NCBI RefSeq assembly: GCF_963675905.1
Contig: NZ_OY780936.1
Span: 496,001-560,000, forward strand
Reading direction: 5' to 3'
DNA from: an uncultured Bacteroides sp.
Lineage (GTDB): Bacteria > Bacteroidota > Bacteroidia > Bacteroidales > Bacteroidaceae
DNA: 64,000 nucleotides
Position 1 is the first letter of the stretch. The number at the start of each line of letters is the position of its first letter. The notes under the pieces were generated by a model, which saw only the letters and a list, made by a program, of their open reading frames with translations, did not search any database and had not been told where the DNA came from. Made by a program: the position numbers and the translations under genes. Below, piece by piece: positions 28,096-36,786 of the stretch.

Positions 28096-28974
28096 TTATT
28101 GCGGGCAAGCTTCTCTGTATTTATCTTTATAACTTGTCCATCGTTTCTTGATCATTCCGGTCTTCCCAAAAGCCTGTTGTGGAGTAAGCATATCCAAACT
28201 CCTATGGGGGCGTTTGGTATTGTAGAATGTGACAGCCTGCTGCACTGCTTGTCTAACCAGTTCGATTGTTTCAAAGGAATATTGGTTAAGGAATTCCTTT
28301 TTGAGAATCCCATTTACTCTTTCCGCTATTGCATTTTCTTTAGGGTCTCCATTTTCCGTCATACTAATCCTTATTCCTTTTTGTTTCAGTTCATTTACGT
28401 ACATGTAGCTGGCATACTGCACCCCTCGGTCCGAATGATGAGTCAGCCCTTCTGTATTTTGTATGTTTCTCTTCTTGCAAGCCTGTTTAAGGGCTTCTAT
28501 GGTGTGGACAGTGGCTAGCGTAGGGCCGACGTAAGCACCTACGATTTCATGGTCGTACGCATCTGTCACCAAGGAGAGAAAACAGAAATCGTCTTCCCGC
28601 AAGCGGATATAGGTAATATCACTAACCCAGACTTGGTTAGAACGGGTGATAGCCAAATCCTTAATTAGATTGGGGTAGGTCGGCAAGTCGTGGGTGGAGT
28701 CTGTGGTACGACAACTTTTTCTGGGTGCCTTGAGCATCAGGTTGTACCGCTTGAGCACTTTTAAAAAAGCATCACGACCTATCCTATAACGTTTGCCGAA
28801 GTATTGACTATACATCACCCATAGCTTTTCGCCGCCGATAGCGGGATCCTCCTCTCGAACATATCTTACGAACTCAATAATAAAACGAGGGATGGCAAGG
28901 CGTTCGATGTTCTCGTCTTCGTGTTTGTAATAAGCTTGCTTGGACGCACCAAACAGCGCGCAAAGGTCACCCAC
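28096..28974 (-). CDS. IS3-family transposase OrfB (DDE integrase domain)
   Basis: 292 residues as an independent frame, but the open frame runs on upstream to the slippery site at 29025-29031, giving SWHQTVKQLHAKSPSY before the listed start; it is therefore most likely made only as the OrfAB fusion. An HTH_21-like segment with DAFLKVLKRYNLM precedes the rve integrase core. The catalytic triad is present: D in QVWVSDITY, D in THHSDRGVQY and E in AIAERVNG. The end KRPHRSLDMLTPQQAF is standard. It cuts and joins the element ends. Confidence 0.9.
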   Translation of the reverse strand: MGDLCALFGASKQAYYKHEDENIERLAIPRFIIEFVRYVREEDPAIGGEKLWVMYSQYFGKRYRIGRDAFLKVLKRYNLMLKAPRKSCRTTDSTHDLPTYPNLIKDLAITRSNQVWVSDITYIRLREDDFCFLSLVTDAYDHEIVGAYVGPTLATVHTIEALKQACKKRNIQNTEGLTHHSDRGVQYASYMYVNELKQKGIRISMTENGDPKENAIAERVNGILKKEFLNQYSFETIELVRQAVQQAVTFYNTKRPHRSLDMLTPQQAFGKTGMIKKRWTSYKDKYREACPQ

Positions 28975-29006
28975 CCGATAAGATGGGCTCTTTGCGTGAA
29001 GCTGTT

Positions 29007-29372
29007 TTACCGTTTGGTGCCAGCTTTTTTTCGGATGGGAAGCTGAAACTTCTCTTCAGCAACGTTGATCATTTCATCTAAGAAATCAGCACGCATCTTT
29101 TCACGTTTCAAGCACAATTCTTTTTCTTGAAGCATACGACGCAGAGCTAAGATTTCTTCGTTTTCACTCACGGGACTCTTTTTCATGGAACCATCATTCA
29201 ATTCATATTCGGGTGCAAAGATACGAATCCAACTTCGTAATGTGCTAGTACTGGCGATGGAATATTTACGACACAAAGAATACTTGCTCTGTGTACCCTG
29301 GATGGCCTCTTCGACCACCGACATTTTAAATGCGTCATCGAAATGACAACGACTTTTCTCTGATTGACTCAT
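29007..29372 (-). CDS. IS3-family transposase OrfA
   Basis: 121 residues: helix-turn-helix (about 12-55, with FDDAFKMSVVEEAIQ and STSTLRSWIRIF) followed by a leucine-zipper-like coiled coil (about 75-110, ILALRRMLQEKELCLKREKM). It binds the inverted repeats and, by frameshifting, forms the N-terminal part of the OrfAB transposase. Alone it usually represses or tempers transposition. The frame ends about 20 bases after the A-run used for slippage. Confidence 0.88.
   Translation of the reverse strand: MSQSEKSRCHFDDAFKMSVVEEAIQGTQSKYSLCRKYSIASTSTLRSWIRIFAPEYELNDGSMKKSPVSENEEILALRRMLQEKELCLKREKMRADFLDEMINVAEEKFQLPIRKKAGTKR
29025..29031 (-). promoter_or_regulatory. Programmed -1 frameshift site of the IS3 element
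   Basis: On the minus strand a run of seven A followed by GC sits near the end of OrfA. A slip of one base back changes the reading from KKAGTKR-stop to KKSWHQTVKQLH, which continues without a stop into OrfB. This is the standard IS3 arrangement. Confidence 0.7.
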
Positions 29373-29430
29373 TTTTTGATCTTTTTAGAGTCAACTTTTT
29401 CTAGGGTAAGACATGTTTAGCTAATAATGT

Positions 29431-29521
29431 TTTGTACATCCGGGTGTACAGATGCAATACACCCGGGTGTACAGTTTGCTTAGATCCGGGTGTAAAACAT
29501 ATTTAGACCCGGGTCTAAATA
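29431..29521. repeat. Tetra-palindrome array 1 (23-bp period, CCGGG core)
   Basis: Four imperfect palindromes centred between bases at 29441/42, 29464/65, 29487/88 and 29510/11, exactly 23 bp apart. Each has a CCGGGT core: for example TACACCCGGGTGTA and the perfect TTTAGACCCGGGTCTAAA. Lies between the IS3 end and the CDF gene promoter. Arrays of the same design but different core occur at 41.57 and 52.29 kb. Confidence 0.7.
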
Positions 29522-29645
29522 AAAATACTATGATAATAATTATAAAAAAGAGTATGTAATTGTGGAGGATATCTTTAATGGTTCTAAATTGGCTTCTTAT
29601 TGATGCTTTCAAAAGAATAAAATCTGTAAAAGATTAAAATAGATG

Positions 29646-29653
29646 TATCTTTG
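29646..29653 (+). promoter_or_regulatory. -7 box of the CDF transporter gene
   Basis: TATCTTTG matches TANNTTTG and lies 39 bp before the start codon, predicting a leader of about 30 bases. The four-palindrome array lies about 125 bp upstream. Confidence 0.55.
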
Positions 29654-29691
29654 TTCCCTCATTATTACAATATTATAAATGTAGTTATTCA

Positions 29692-30687
29692 ATGAAGGAA
29701 GATTTAATCAAACAAAAAGTTCAAGGGTGGATTGTTTCTATGTCCTTGCTCATTCTAATTGGGAAGTTTATAGCTTTCTTTTTTACCAATTCTGTTGGAA
29801 TCTTAACCGATGCAATGGAAAGTATCGTGAATGTAGTAGCCGGACTAATAAGTTTCGTTAGCTTAAGATATGCAGCGAAACCCAAAGACAAAGGGCATCC
29901 TTTCGGACATGGTAAGATTGAATTAATATCAGCATCCATCGAAGGGCTATTAATTATGATAGCAGGTGGAATGATTATCTACGAAGGAATCAGACGACTT
30001 TTTGAGCCTGCTACTATTGGTAAACTGGATATCGGTATTGCTGTGGTTGCTGTTGCAGGTTTAATGAATTATATTATGGGATGGTACAGTATACGTATTG
30101 GTAAAAAGTATGATTCAATTGCATTAGTAGCTGGTGGAAAACATTTGCAGTCGGATACATATTCCACTATTGGCCTTGTAACTGGTCTTTCCCTGCTTTA
30201 TTTTACCGGTTTAGGATGGATTGATAGTTCGCTTGCATTGATTTTTGGTTCAATTATTATGGTAACAGGTATTCTTATCCTTCGTAAAACAATAGCCAAT
30301 TTAATGGATAAAGCCGACGATGAAATTCTTCATAAAATGCTGGAAGTGATTTCTAATGTCAGAAGGCCTGAGTGGGTGGATGTTCATAATATGAAAGTAA
30401 TAAAATATGGTAGCTATTTGTTTGTGGATTGTGATTTGACTTTACCCTGGTTCTATAACATAACAGAAGGACATGATGCTTGTGAGGAATTAAGAGGGCT
30501 TTTATCAGACAAATACTCTGATCGTTTACTGGTTACAATACATTCGGATCCTTGTCTGGAAAAACATTGTGAGCATTGTCTGATGGCTGATTGTAAATAT
30601 AGGAAGACTAAATATATAGCAGCATTGAATCTTACTTTAGAAGAACTGACTGCCAGTGACGAAGAACGTAACGAAAAACACAGCTAA
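29692..30687 (+). CDS. Cation diffusion facilitator (CDF) family metal exporter
   Basis: 331 residues with six membrane helices in the first 210. TM2 carries the start of the family motif (SVGILTDAMESIVNVVAGLI) and TM5 the matching metal-site pattern with GGKHLQSDTYSTIG, giving the D/H residues that bind Zn, Fe, Mn or similar divalent metals. The signature KPKDKGHPFGHGKIE follows TM2. The cytoplasmic domain has VDVHNMKVIKYG, and an unusual cysteine- and histidine-rich end, CLEKHCEHCLMADCKYRK, which may bind metal or an iron-sulfur centre. It pumps metal out of the cytoplasm using protons. The exact metal is not certain. Confidence 0.9.
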   Translation: MKEDLIKQKVQGWIVSMSLLILIGKFIAFFFTNSVGILTDAMESIVNVVAGLISFVSLRYAAKPKDKGHPFGHGKIELISASIEGLLIMIAGGMIIYEGIRRLFEPATIGKLDIGIAVVAVAGLMNYIMGWYSIRIGKKYDSIALVAGGKHLQSDTYSTIGLVTGLSLLYFTGLGWIDSSLALIFGSIIMVTGILILRKTIANLMDKADDEILHKMLEVISNVRRPEWVDVHNMKVIKYGSYLFVDCDLTLPWFYNITEGHDACEELRGLLSDKYSDRLLVTIHSDPCLEKHCEHCLMADCKYRKTKYIAALNLTLEELTASDEERNEKHS

Positions 30688-30852
30688 ACATAAATAAATT
30701 ACTTTTATTTTTTGTTTATTATATAAAAAGCATTATACTTATACCAGCTTAACTAATTAGACTTTTTATCTGTGACTGTGTGATATAATTTTGAAGTTCT
30801 GCAACGCAGACGGAATTTTGAATTTAAGCATTGTCTTAATCAACTCAATGTT

Positions 30853-32316
30853 ATGAAAAGAATGTTTATACATATCATCTTCTTTTTATTAACGATAAGC
30901 CGATTATGTGCTCAGCAAGCTGATTCTTTATTCGCTTTTAATGACTCTGCCCGTGTGATAAAACGTCCGTGGCGTGCAGCATTTCAGACTACCGGACTGA
31001 ATGTTGGTGTGTGGGCATTCGATCGTTTTGCGATGAATCAGGATTATGCAAAGATTACTCTTCATTCCATTGGTAATAACATAACAAATGGTCTTGTTTG
31101 GGATAATGATAAGTTCTCGACTAATTTGTTTGCCCATCCTTATCACGGCAATCTATATTTTAATGCAGCACGCAGCAACGGAATGGGCTTCTGGAAATCG
31201 GTTCCTTATAGTTTTGCCGGAAGCTTAATGTGGGAAATGTGTGCTGAGGTAGAACCTCCTGCCATTAATGACTTTCTGGCTACTTCTATCGGTGGAGTTG
31301 CTTTGGGGGAAGTAACTTATCGACTTTCTTCATTAGTTCTTGACGATTCTAAATCTGGTTCAAGGCGATTCTTTCGCGAGTTACTTGGTACACTAATCTC
31401 GCCATCCAGAGGATTAAACCGTTTGGTAACCGGAGATGCCTGGAGAGTGCGGCATAAATATTACAAATATCATGATTATGAGAAGCTACCGGTTAAGTTC
31501 TCTGCAACATTAGGCGAACGTTATCTGGCGGATAATGAACATTTCTTTAAAGGTAGCAACAGCCCTTATATAGAATTTAAAGTTCTGTATGGAGACCCGT
31601 TACAAGAAACAACTAAACAACCGTATGACTATTTTAATTTTAGGTCAACCATCAACTTTGTAGGTAATCAACCATTGATTGGATCTGTTAATCTTATTGC
31701 TAAATTATACGGAAAACATTTGGAACCCATACCAGGGCATAAAATATTAGTTGGACTCTTTCAGCATTTCGATTATTACGACTCTGAGCGTGTAATTACA
31801 GGATCTAAAAATATCCCATATAAAATATCCGAAGCGGCCGCGTTTGGTTTTGGAATGGTTTATCAGTTTCCGGCAAGAAAAGCAAATATTCGCCAAAGCT
31901 CATTTATTAATGCAATTCTTCTGGGAGGAAGTCTGACCGATTACTATAATTCTATAGACCGCAATTATAATATGGGAAGCGGATTTAGTATTAAAAGTAA
32001 TACCTCTATTGAGTTTACAAAATACGGCAATTTTGAATTAAACCTGCAGTATTACCGCATCTTTACGTGGAAAGGTTATGATGGTATAAATCTGGATGAA
32101 CTAACTAACGAGGAAAAACTGTATCTGAATGTTCAGGGCGATAAAGGTAATGTGCAGCTTGCTGTAATTAATCCCATGATGGATATTGATTTGGGGTACA
32201 AAATAAAAATTAGTGCAGGTTTATATTATTACTTAAGGAATACACACTATTCAAGTAAACCCGATTTTCTTTTTCACACAATCGAAACTCGTTTAGGGCT
32301 GAAGTATACTTTCTAG
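30853..32316 (+). CDS. DUF3943 outer-membrane protein
   Basis: 487 residues, signal peptide ending LCAQQA, then FAFNDSARVIKRPWRAAFQT and a DUF3943 core: FAHPYHGNLYFNAARSNG, WEMCAEVEPPAINDFLATS and GGVALGEVTYRLSSLVLDDS. The second half is a series of amphipathic strands ending RLGLKYTF, as in an outer-membrane barrel. The function of DUF3943 proteins is not established. A close paralogue starts at 36787 and is broken by a stop codon, so this copy may be the only functional one here. Confidence 0.8.
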   Translation: MKRMFIHIIFFLLTISRLCAQQADSLFAFNDSARVIKRPWRAAFQTTGLNVGVWAFDRFAMNQDYAKITLHSIGNNITNGLVWDNDKFSTNLFAHPYHGNLYFNAARSNGMGFWKSVPYSFAGSLMWEMCAEVEPPAINDFLATSIGGVALGEVTYRLSSLVLDDSKSGSRRFFRELLGTLISPSRGLNRLVTGDAWRVRHKYYKYHDYEKLPVKFSATLGERYLADNEHFFKGSNSPYIEFKVLYGDPLQETTKQPYDYFNFRSTINFVGNQPLIGSVNLIAKLYGKHLEPIPGHKILVGLFQHFDYYDSERVITGSKNIPYKISEAAAFGFGMVYQFPARKANIRQSSFINAILLGGSLTDYYNSIDRNYNMGSGFSIKSNTSIEFTKYGNFELNLQYYRIFTWKGYDGINLDELTNEEKLYLNVQGDKGNVQLAVINPMMDIDLGYKIKISAGLYYYLRNTHYSSKPDFLFHTIETRLGLKYTF

Positions 32317-32386
32317 CATATATCCGCTGGCGTTATCAGAAAAACGATTATCACTTTTGAAGCAGCTCTGAATGAGATTTAATATT

Positions 32387-32464
32387 AAAGTTGTGCATAA
32401 GCGAGAATATAAATTAGTAGTTAGTTTTTATTAGAATTTATATATCTCACTATTGCACAACTTT
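32387..32464. terminator. Bidirectional terminator between DUF3943 and pectate lyase genes
   Basis: AAAGTTGTGCA at 32387 pairs with TGCACAACTTT at 32454, with a second AT-rich inner stem, and is flanked by A-rich and T-rich runs. It sits between two convergent genes. Confidence 0.75.
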
Positions 32465-32546
32465 TTATATCATTTATAATTTTATAAATTATCAAACGGA
32501 TTTTAATGATAAACTTTAGAATGAGCTTTCATCATCAAATTAATCA

Positions 32547-34046
32547 TTACTTTTTTTGTGCTATCTTTTTTATAGGTATCACTTCTCCAACCAAGCTGTT
32601 CAGGTAAACCTCCAATGCTGTATAACCACTTTTCATTTTAATATTCCTGTCTTCTCTATTAGTTGGATCAAATCCGTTGGCTCTTTCCCAGGCATCATCC
32701 ATACCATCGTGATCATTGTCGGTGATCTTATTTTTGGTAACGTATGAAGGATAACCTCCAACTGCAGATGGCTCATCAATAATACCCATTTTTAATCCAT
32801 AATATTGATTGTATACCCAGGTTGTATCTGTTCCGGATATAGAAGAAATGTATTTTTTTACAGTTCCTTTACCCGATGCAGTTCCATTACGCACTTCATT
32901 AATAATTCGTAAATCAACAGCATCACGAGGAAATGCTCCTGCGCCAGCCAGCACACTCTTATATGCATTCTTTGCTGTTTCTGTTTTCACGGCATAAACA
33001 GGATTAATATGAAAAGGAGTATTAACAATCATTGTATCTCTGCTGGCAGCAGGATTCACACTAAGATCTATTCCTGTGTTATTGTTGGCTGTCATAGCGG
33101 CATCTCCTTCCATTACATTTCCGGATAAGTACCAGTTAGATACTTTATCTGTCTTACCATAAGATGCTTGAACAAAATAGGATTTTTCGCCAGAAGGTCT
33201 TGCCGGGCCGGGTTTATAGTAATTACATACCATATTAATGTGGTTGTATGTATTATTATTTATATCACCACCATAGCAAGAGTTTATTCTTCCCCAGTTA
33301 TAGTTTACATTGTTTACGTAGTCGGTTAGGATATTTATATCATTATGTCCTCTGGCACCATTAAATCGAGGGGTGCGGTTCTTGTTATTAGCTAACAGAT
33401 TATGATGGAAAGTTGAGAACTGGCCTCCCCATTGACTGCCATAGCTACGTTCTCCTTTACCGTGACCTGAAGTATAAAGGCCTTCATGAATTAAACACCA
33501 CTGAACAGTTGTTCTTTGATTATCGTAAATAGTCATATTTTCTTCTGCCGACCAACCAAATGTACAATGGTCTATAATAAAATCAGAAGAGTTTTCTATG
33601 CCTATTGACCCGCCCGGAATAAAGACTTTCGAATCTGTCATTCCGCCAATGCGAGAACGTATATGACGGATTATTAAATTCTTTGATCCTCCAAAATTAA
33701 GTTTGCCACCACGAAAACAAATACCGTCTCCCGGAGCTGTTTGTCCGGCTATCGTCAGACCATTTCGTTTACAACGGACATCAGATTTTAATTGTATTAC
33801 ACCCGAAATGCGAAATACAATAGTAACAGGAGTATTTGGATACTGTGACAAAGCCCATCTGAAAGAACCTTCTCCGCTATCATTAAGATTAGTAACTTCA
33901 ACAACCTCGCCACCACGACCGCCGGTTGCAAATTTCCCAAATCCTTCCGCAGTTGGAAAAGCCAGAGTTTGAGCCGAGAGTCGGTTCGGAGCAATTGTTG
34001 TAGCCAGTAAAAGACCAGCACAAAATAATGAATGCAATAAATTCAT
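32547..34046 (-). CDS. Secreted pectate lyase, PL1 family
   Basis: 499 residues, signal peptide about 1-25 (ending RLSAQT). A right-handed beta-helix lyase that cleaves polygalacturonan by beta-elimination. It begins AFPTAEGFGKFATGGRGGEV, then VVEVTNLNDSGEGSFRWAL; rungs of the helix include LTIAGQTAPGDGICFRGGKL, LIIRHIRSRIGG and DFIIDHCTFGWSAEENMTIY. The segment FHHNLLANNKNRTPRFNGA matches the conserved arginine region of this bacterial PL1 group. The end DNDHDGMDDAWERANGFDP resembles a calcium-binding type III dockerin-like loop. It is 19 bp downstream of a pectin esterase, forming a pectin-degrading pair. Confidence 0.85.
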   Translation of the reverse strand: MNLLHSLFCAGLLLATTIAPNRLSAQTLAFPTAEGFGKFATGGRGGEVVEVTNLNDSGEGSFRWALSQYPNTPVTIVFRISGVIQLKSDVRCKRNGLTIAGQTAPGDGICFRGGKLNFGGSKNLIIRHIRSRIGGMTDSKVFIPGGSIGIENSSDFIIDHCTFGWSAEENMTIYDNQRTTVQWCLIHEGLYTSGHGKGERSYGSQWGGQFSTFHHNLLANNKNRTPRFNGARGHNDINILTDYVNNVNYNWGRINSCYGGDINNNTYNHINMVCNYYKPGPARPSGEKSYFVQASYGKTDKVSNWYLSGNVMEGDAAMTANNNTGIDLSVNPAASRDTMIVNTPFHINPVYAVKTETAKNAYKSVLAGAGAFPRDAVDLRIINEVRNGTASGKGTVKKYISSISGTDTTWVYNQYYGLKMGIIDEPSAVGGYPSYVTKNKITDNDHDGMDDAWERANGFDPTNREDRNIKMKSGYTALEVYLNSLVGEVIPIKKIAQKK

Positions 34047-34065
34047 GATATTTGTTTTATATATG

Positions 34066-35325
34066 TTATTTTTTAATACGTTTTATTGAGCTTATAATGG
34101 ATGCTGATGCACTCAGATTCCCGTTAATGCTTACTGATTTAACCGAGTATGTATACTTTTTGTATATCAGAGCAGTATCGTCAGTATAAGAAGTCTTAGT
34201 CGTTGTGGCTAAGAATAGTCCGTTTCGTAAGATTAAATATCCAATAGCTCCATCAACAGTTTTCCAGGATATTGTATTTCCATCTTTAGTAAGTTTGGAT
34301 GGTGCGGAAGGAGCTGTGCACATAGCCTGCGGATTATAAGGTACTGAACTTATTTTTGAATAAACTTGTTTCATTCCTAAATAGGTGTCAACTTCGTCTT
34401 TCGTTAACTGAATGCTCCAGTTTGCTCTTTTAGTTATATCTACTGGAGTTCGATTCATATTCATACTATTATATTCCGCAAAGCAAGCCGATAAATGATT
34501 CGTACTTTTCCAGGCCGACCAACCTTCAGGCTTTATATGTTTTCCCATTCGGCAATTCAAATAAATAGAACCACATTCCATATTCCAGGGCCTACCTAAA
34601 TAGTAAGAATTATCCGCCACATCTGCATTTGCTGTTATATCACAATTCCTGAAAATAAATCCATAACGAAGAGTCTTTCCTGAAGTCGTTTTTTCGTAAT
34701 ATGAAATATCTTCAGGAGCAGAAATATAACTTCCGCCTTTAACACAATAAATTGTGCAATCATCGAAAAAGACTGTTCCGCCGCCATAAATAAAATCTGT
34801 TGCTCCCTGAATAAAGCAATCTTTTAAGTAGAATCTACGTCCTTTCCTTGAACGATAAGTATCCTGAAATCCTAATAAGCGACAGTTCTTAAATGTCTGC
34901 CGGTCTTCCTCTGTATCTAGTGCTAAAGCCTGTCCTTTGTTTCCGGCTGTATTTTGAAAAGTGATGTTCTCTGCATAAAAGTCATTAGCATAAATAGCAA
35001 AGGTTGTTGCACCATAAACATTCGTTGCGCCATTCCCAATTGCATCTGCAGAAGTAATTATTACATTATTCACGCTTTCGCCTATCAGACTAATTTGCTT
35101 CTGTGATTTGGATGTTCGTGTTCCAATAGATACCTTTTCTTCGTAAGTTCCATTCTTAACAAAAATGAGGGTACGCTCATTATCCGGACAATCGTTAATC
35201 GCTTTTTGAATTGAAGTATGAGTTCCGTTGCCATCCTTAGCCACAATAAAACGAAATGGTTGTGCATAGATTGTTGGACAAAGAAAAAGTAAGTAAAAAA
35301 CAAAAAATAGGTGTTTATAATCCAT
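34066..35325 (-). CDS. Pectinesterase (CE8) with C-terminal Fn3-like domain
   Basis: 419 residues from the ATG at 35325, where the signal peptide (KHLFFVFYLLFLCPTIYAQP) starts; the upstream ATG at 35379 would add an unlikely extension. It removes methyl groups from homogalacturonan. CE8 motifs: GNGTHTSIQKAINDCP, the catalytic region GQALALDTEEDRQTFKNCRL, GFQDTYRSRKGRRFYLKDC with the first catalytic Asp, IQGATDFIYGGGTVFFDDC with the second, and YYLGRPWN. About 345-415 is a fibronectin type III-like module (APSAPSKLTKDGNTISWK...YTYSVKSVS). Demethylation should feed the pectate lyase encoded 19 bp downstream. Confidence 0.88.
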   Translation of the reverse strand: MDYKHLFFVFYLLFLCPTIYAQPFRFIVAKDGNGTHTSIQKAINDCPDNERTLIFVKNGTYEEKVSIGTRTSKSQKQISLIGESVNNVIITSADAIGNGATNVYGATTFAIYANDFYAENITFQNTAGNKGQALALDTEEDRQTFKNCRLLGFQDTYRSRKGRRFYLKDCFIQGATDFIYGGGTVFFDDCTIYCVKGGSYISAPEDISYYEKTTSGKTLRYGFIFRNCDITANADVADNSYYLGRPWNMECGSIYLNCRMGKHIKPEGWSAWKSTNHLSACFAEYNSMNMNRTPVDITKRANWSIQLTKDEVDTYLGMKQVYSKISSVPYNPQAMCTAPSAPSKLTKDGNTISWKTVDGAIGYLILRNGLFLATTTKTSYTDDTALIYKKYTYSVKSVSINGNLSASASIISSIKRIKK

Positions 35326-35634
35326 TATAATTCTTTTTATAAAGTATTTGAATGATATTGCTTGATATGCTATAATCATTATGACGCTTTAAGTTTTTCT
35401 ATGTAATCGTTTGAATGCTAAAATATGATATAAACTCAGATTTGAATATAACAAATATAGAACTTGGAGTTATTTATATGCTTTATAAAGCTGACAGACT
35501 TGTTGAAATTATTTTGATTTGAAGCATCATTTCTAGAACTAAAAAAGATTGCATAAAGTTAAAACTCTTTTTTTATATATATTGTTATAAACATTGTTAT
35601 GAGACCTTAAATATACCCTTTTGGTACAAGTATA

Positions 35635-36774
35635 ATGAAAAGAGTAATAGTAGTAATCCTATTGATGTTATCCACAGTTTTGCTTAATGCACAAAACAAG
35701 ATACATCCCATTAACTTTTCTATATGGAATCCTGTAGCATTGGCTTCCTACGACTCTCTTTGTACAACAAATTTTAATTTAGGATTATATTCTAAGACTT
35801 ATAGATTAAATGGAATAGGGTTAAATTTTTTGGCTCATAATAATCATGAAAATATAAATGGAATTACATTCTCCGGAGTAGGAGAGTATGTAAATGGAAA
35901 TATGAATGGATTGCAAATCTCAGGATTGTTTAATATGGTCAAGGGGCATATGCATGGAATTCAGATAGCAACGATTCAGAATACCAATGTAGTGCATACA
36001 AAAGGGATTATGATTGCTGGAATTACAAATTTCTCAATTGGAAACTCAAGAGGAGTTCAGTTGGCTGGAGCTGCAAATATGGCCGGATCTAATTTCAGTG
36101 GCTTGCAAGCTTCTTTTGGAGTAAATATAGCTTCATCTTCCTCCAATGTTTTTCAGATATCAGTTTTAACAAATGTATGTGCTGATAGAATTCATGGAGT
36201 ACAGATTGGGGCAGGTAATTATGCCGCAGGAGTGAAAGGATTTCAGCTTGGGTTATTAAATTTTAGCACAGGAAAGGTGCATGGACTACAGATGGGGATT
36301 ATAAATTATAGCGAAGACACCTCGGCTGTAAAGCTTGGATTGGTGAATATAAGCCCCAGAACACGAATCCAATTAATGGCATATGAAAGTAATTTAGTTC
36401 AGAATAATTTGGCAGTTCGTTTTAGAAATGGTTACTCTTATACAATTATAGGTATAGGTACTAATTATAAAACATTTGATAATAGAACTTCCGGTGCTAT
36501 TATTTATAGATTGGGGCTGGGAGTAAATATCTTTAAAGTGCTTTATATTAGTGTTGATGCTGGTTATAATCATATTGAGAACCTTAATGATGGCGATAAA
36601 ACAGATTTCCCTAATCGTTTGTATTCATTGCAGGCACGATGTAATCTGGAGTTTCATCCATTTCACCGGTTTGGCATTTTTGTATCAGGAGGGTATTCTC
36701 ATACCAGGCATTACGATTCTAAGGAAACCTTTGAAAATAAACCAATTGTAGAGTTTGGTATAGTACTATTTTAA
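35635..36774 (+). CDS. Surface-repeat protein of the LA_2272 type
   Basis: 379 residues, signal peptide ending LLNAQN. From about 60 to 260 it consists of degenerate repeats of about 20 residues, each with a GLQIS/GIQIA/GVQLAG-like strand followed by an N or a small residue (GLQISGLFNMVKG, GIQIATIQNTN, GVQLAGAANMAG). This is the pattern of the LA_2272-type surface repeat and suggests a beta-helix or a ladder of strands. The end (about 280-379) looks like outer-membrane barrel strands. It is 12 bp upstream of the broken DUF3943 gene, with which it probably formed an operon. Function unknown. Confidence 0.65.
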   Translation: MKRVIVVILLMLSTVLLNAQNKIHPINFSIWNPVALASYDSLCTTNFNLGLYSKTYRLNGIGLNFLAHNNHENINGITFSGVGEYVNGNMNGLQISGLFNMVKGHMHGIQIATIQNTNVVHTKGIMIAGITNFSIGNSRGVQLAGAANMAGSNFSGLQASFGVNIASSSSNVFQISVLTNVCADRIHGVQIGAGNYAAGVKGFQLGLLNFSTGKVHGLQMGIINYSEDTSAVKLGLVNISPRTRIQLMAYESNLVQNNLAVRFRNGYSYTIIGIGTNYKTFDNRTSGAIIYRLGLGVNIFKVLYISVDAGYNHIENLNDGDKTDFPNRLYSLQARCNLEFHPFHRFGIFVSGGYSHTRHYDSKETFENKPIVEFGIVLF

Positions 36775-36786
36775 CCGGATAGTAAG

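Larger units (their letters stand above)
27885..29413. mobile_element. IS3-family insertion sequence, apparently complete
   Basis: About 1.53 kb with two overlapping transposase frames. Imperfect terminal inverted repeats: 27885-27911 begins TGTTCTTCCC and ends AGTTGACT; the other end (29389-29413, minus strand) begins TGTCTTACCC and ends AGTTGACT. A clear short target duplication could not be fixed. The 3' arm between 27912 and 28095 is non-coding and holds two hairpins, AACGAGA...TCTCGTT and GATTCT...AGAATC, which could block outside transcription. Both frames look intact, so it may be active. Confidence 0.8.

Noticed and set aside
27880-29420. Exact target-site duplication of the IS3 element
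   Set aside because: No clear 3-4-bp direct repeat could be matched at the two ends, so the borders may be off by a base or two.
29431-29521. CRISPR array
   Set aside because: Units are 22-23 bp in total with no room for spacers, and each unit is itself palindromic; the same holds for 41565-41652 and 52286-52377.
29421-29612. Minus-strand frame of 63 codons
   Set aside because: Covers the four-palindrome array and AT-rich promoter region; no protein features.
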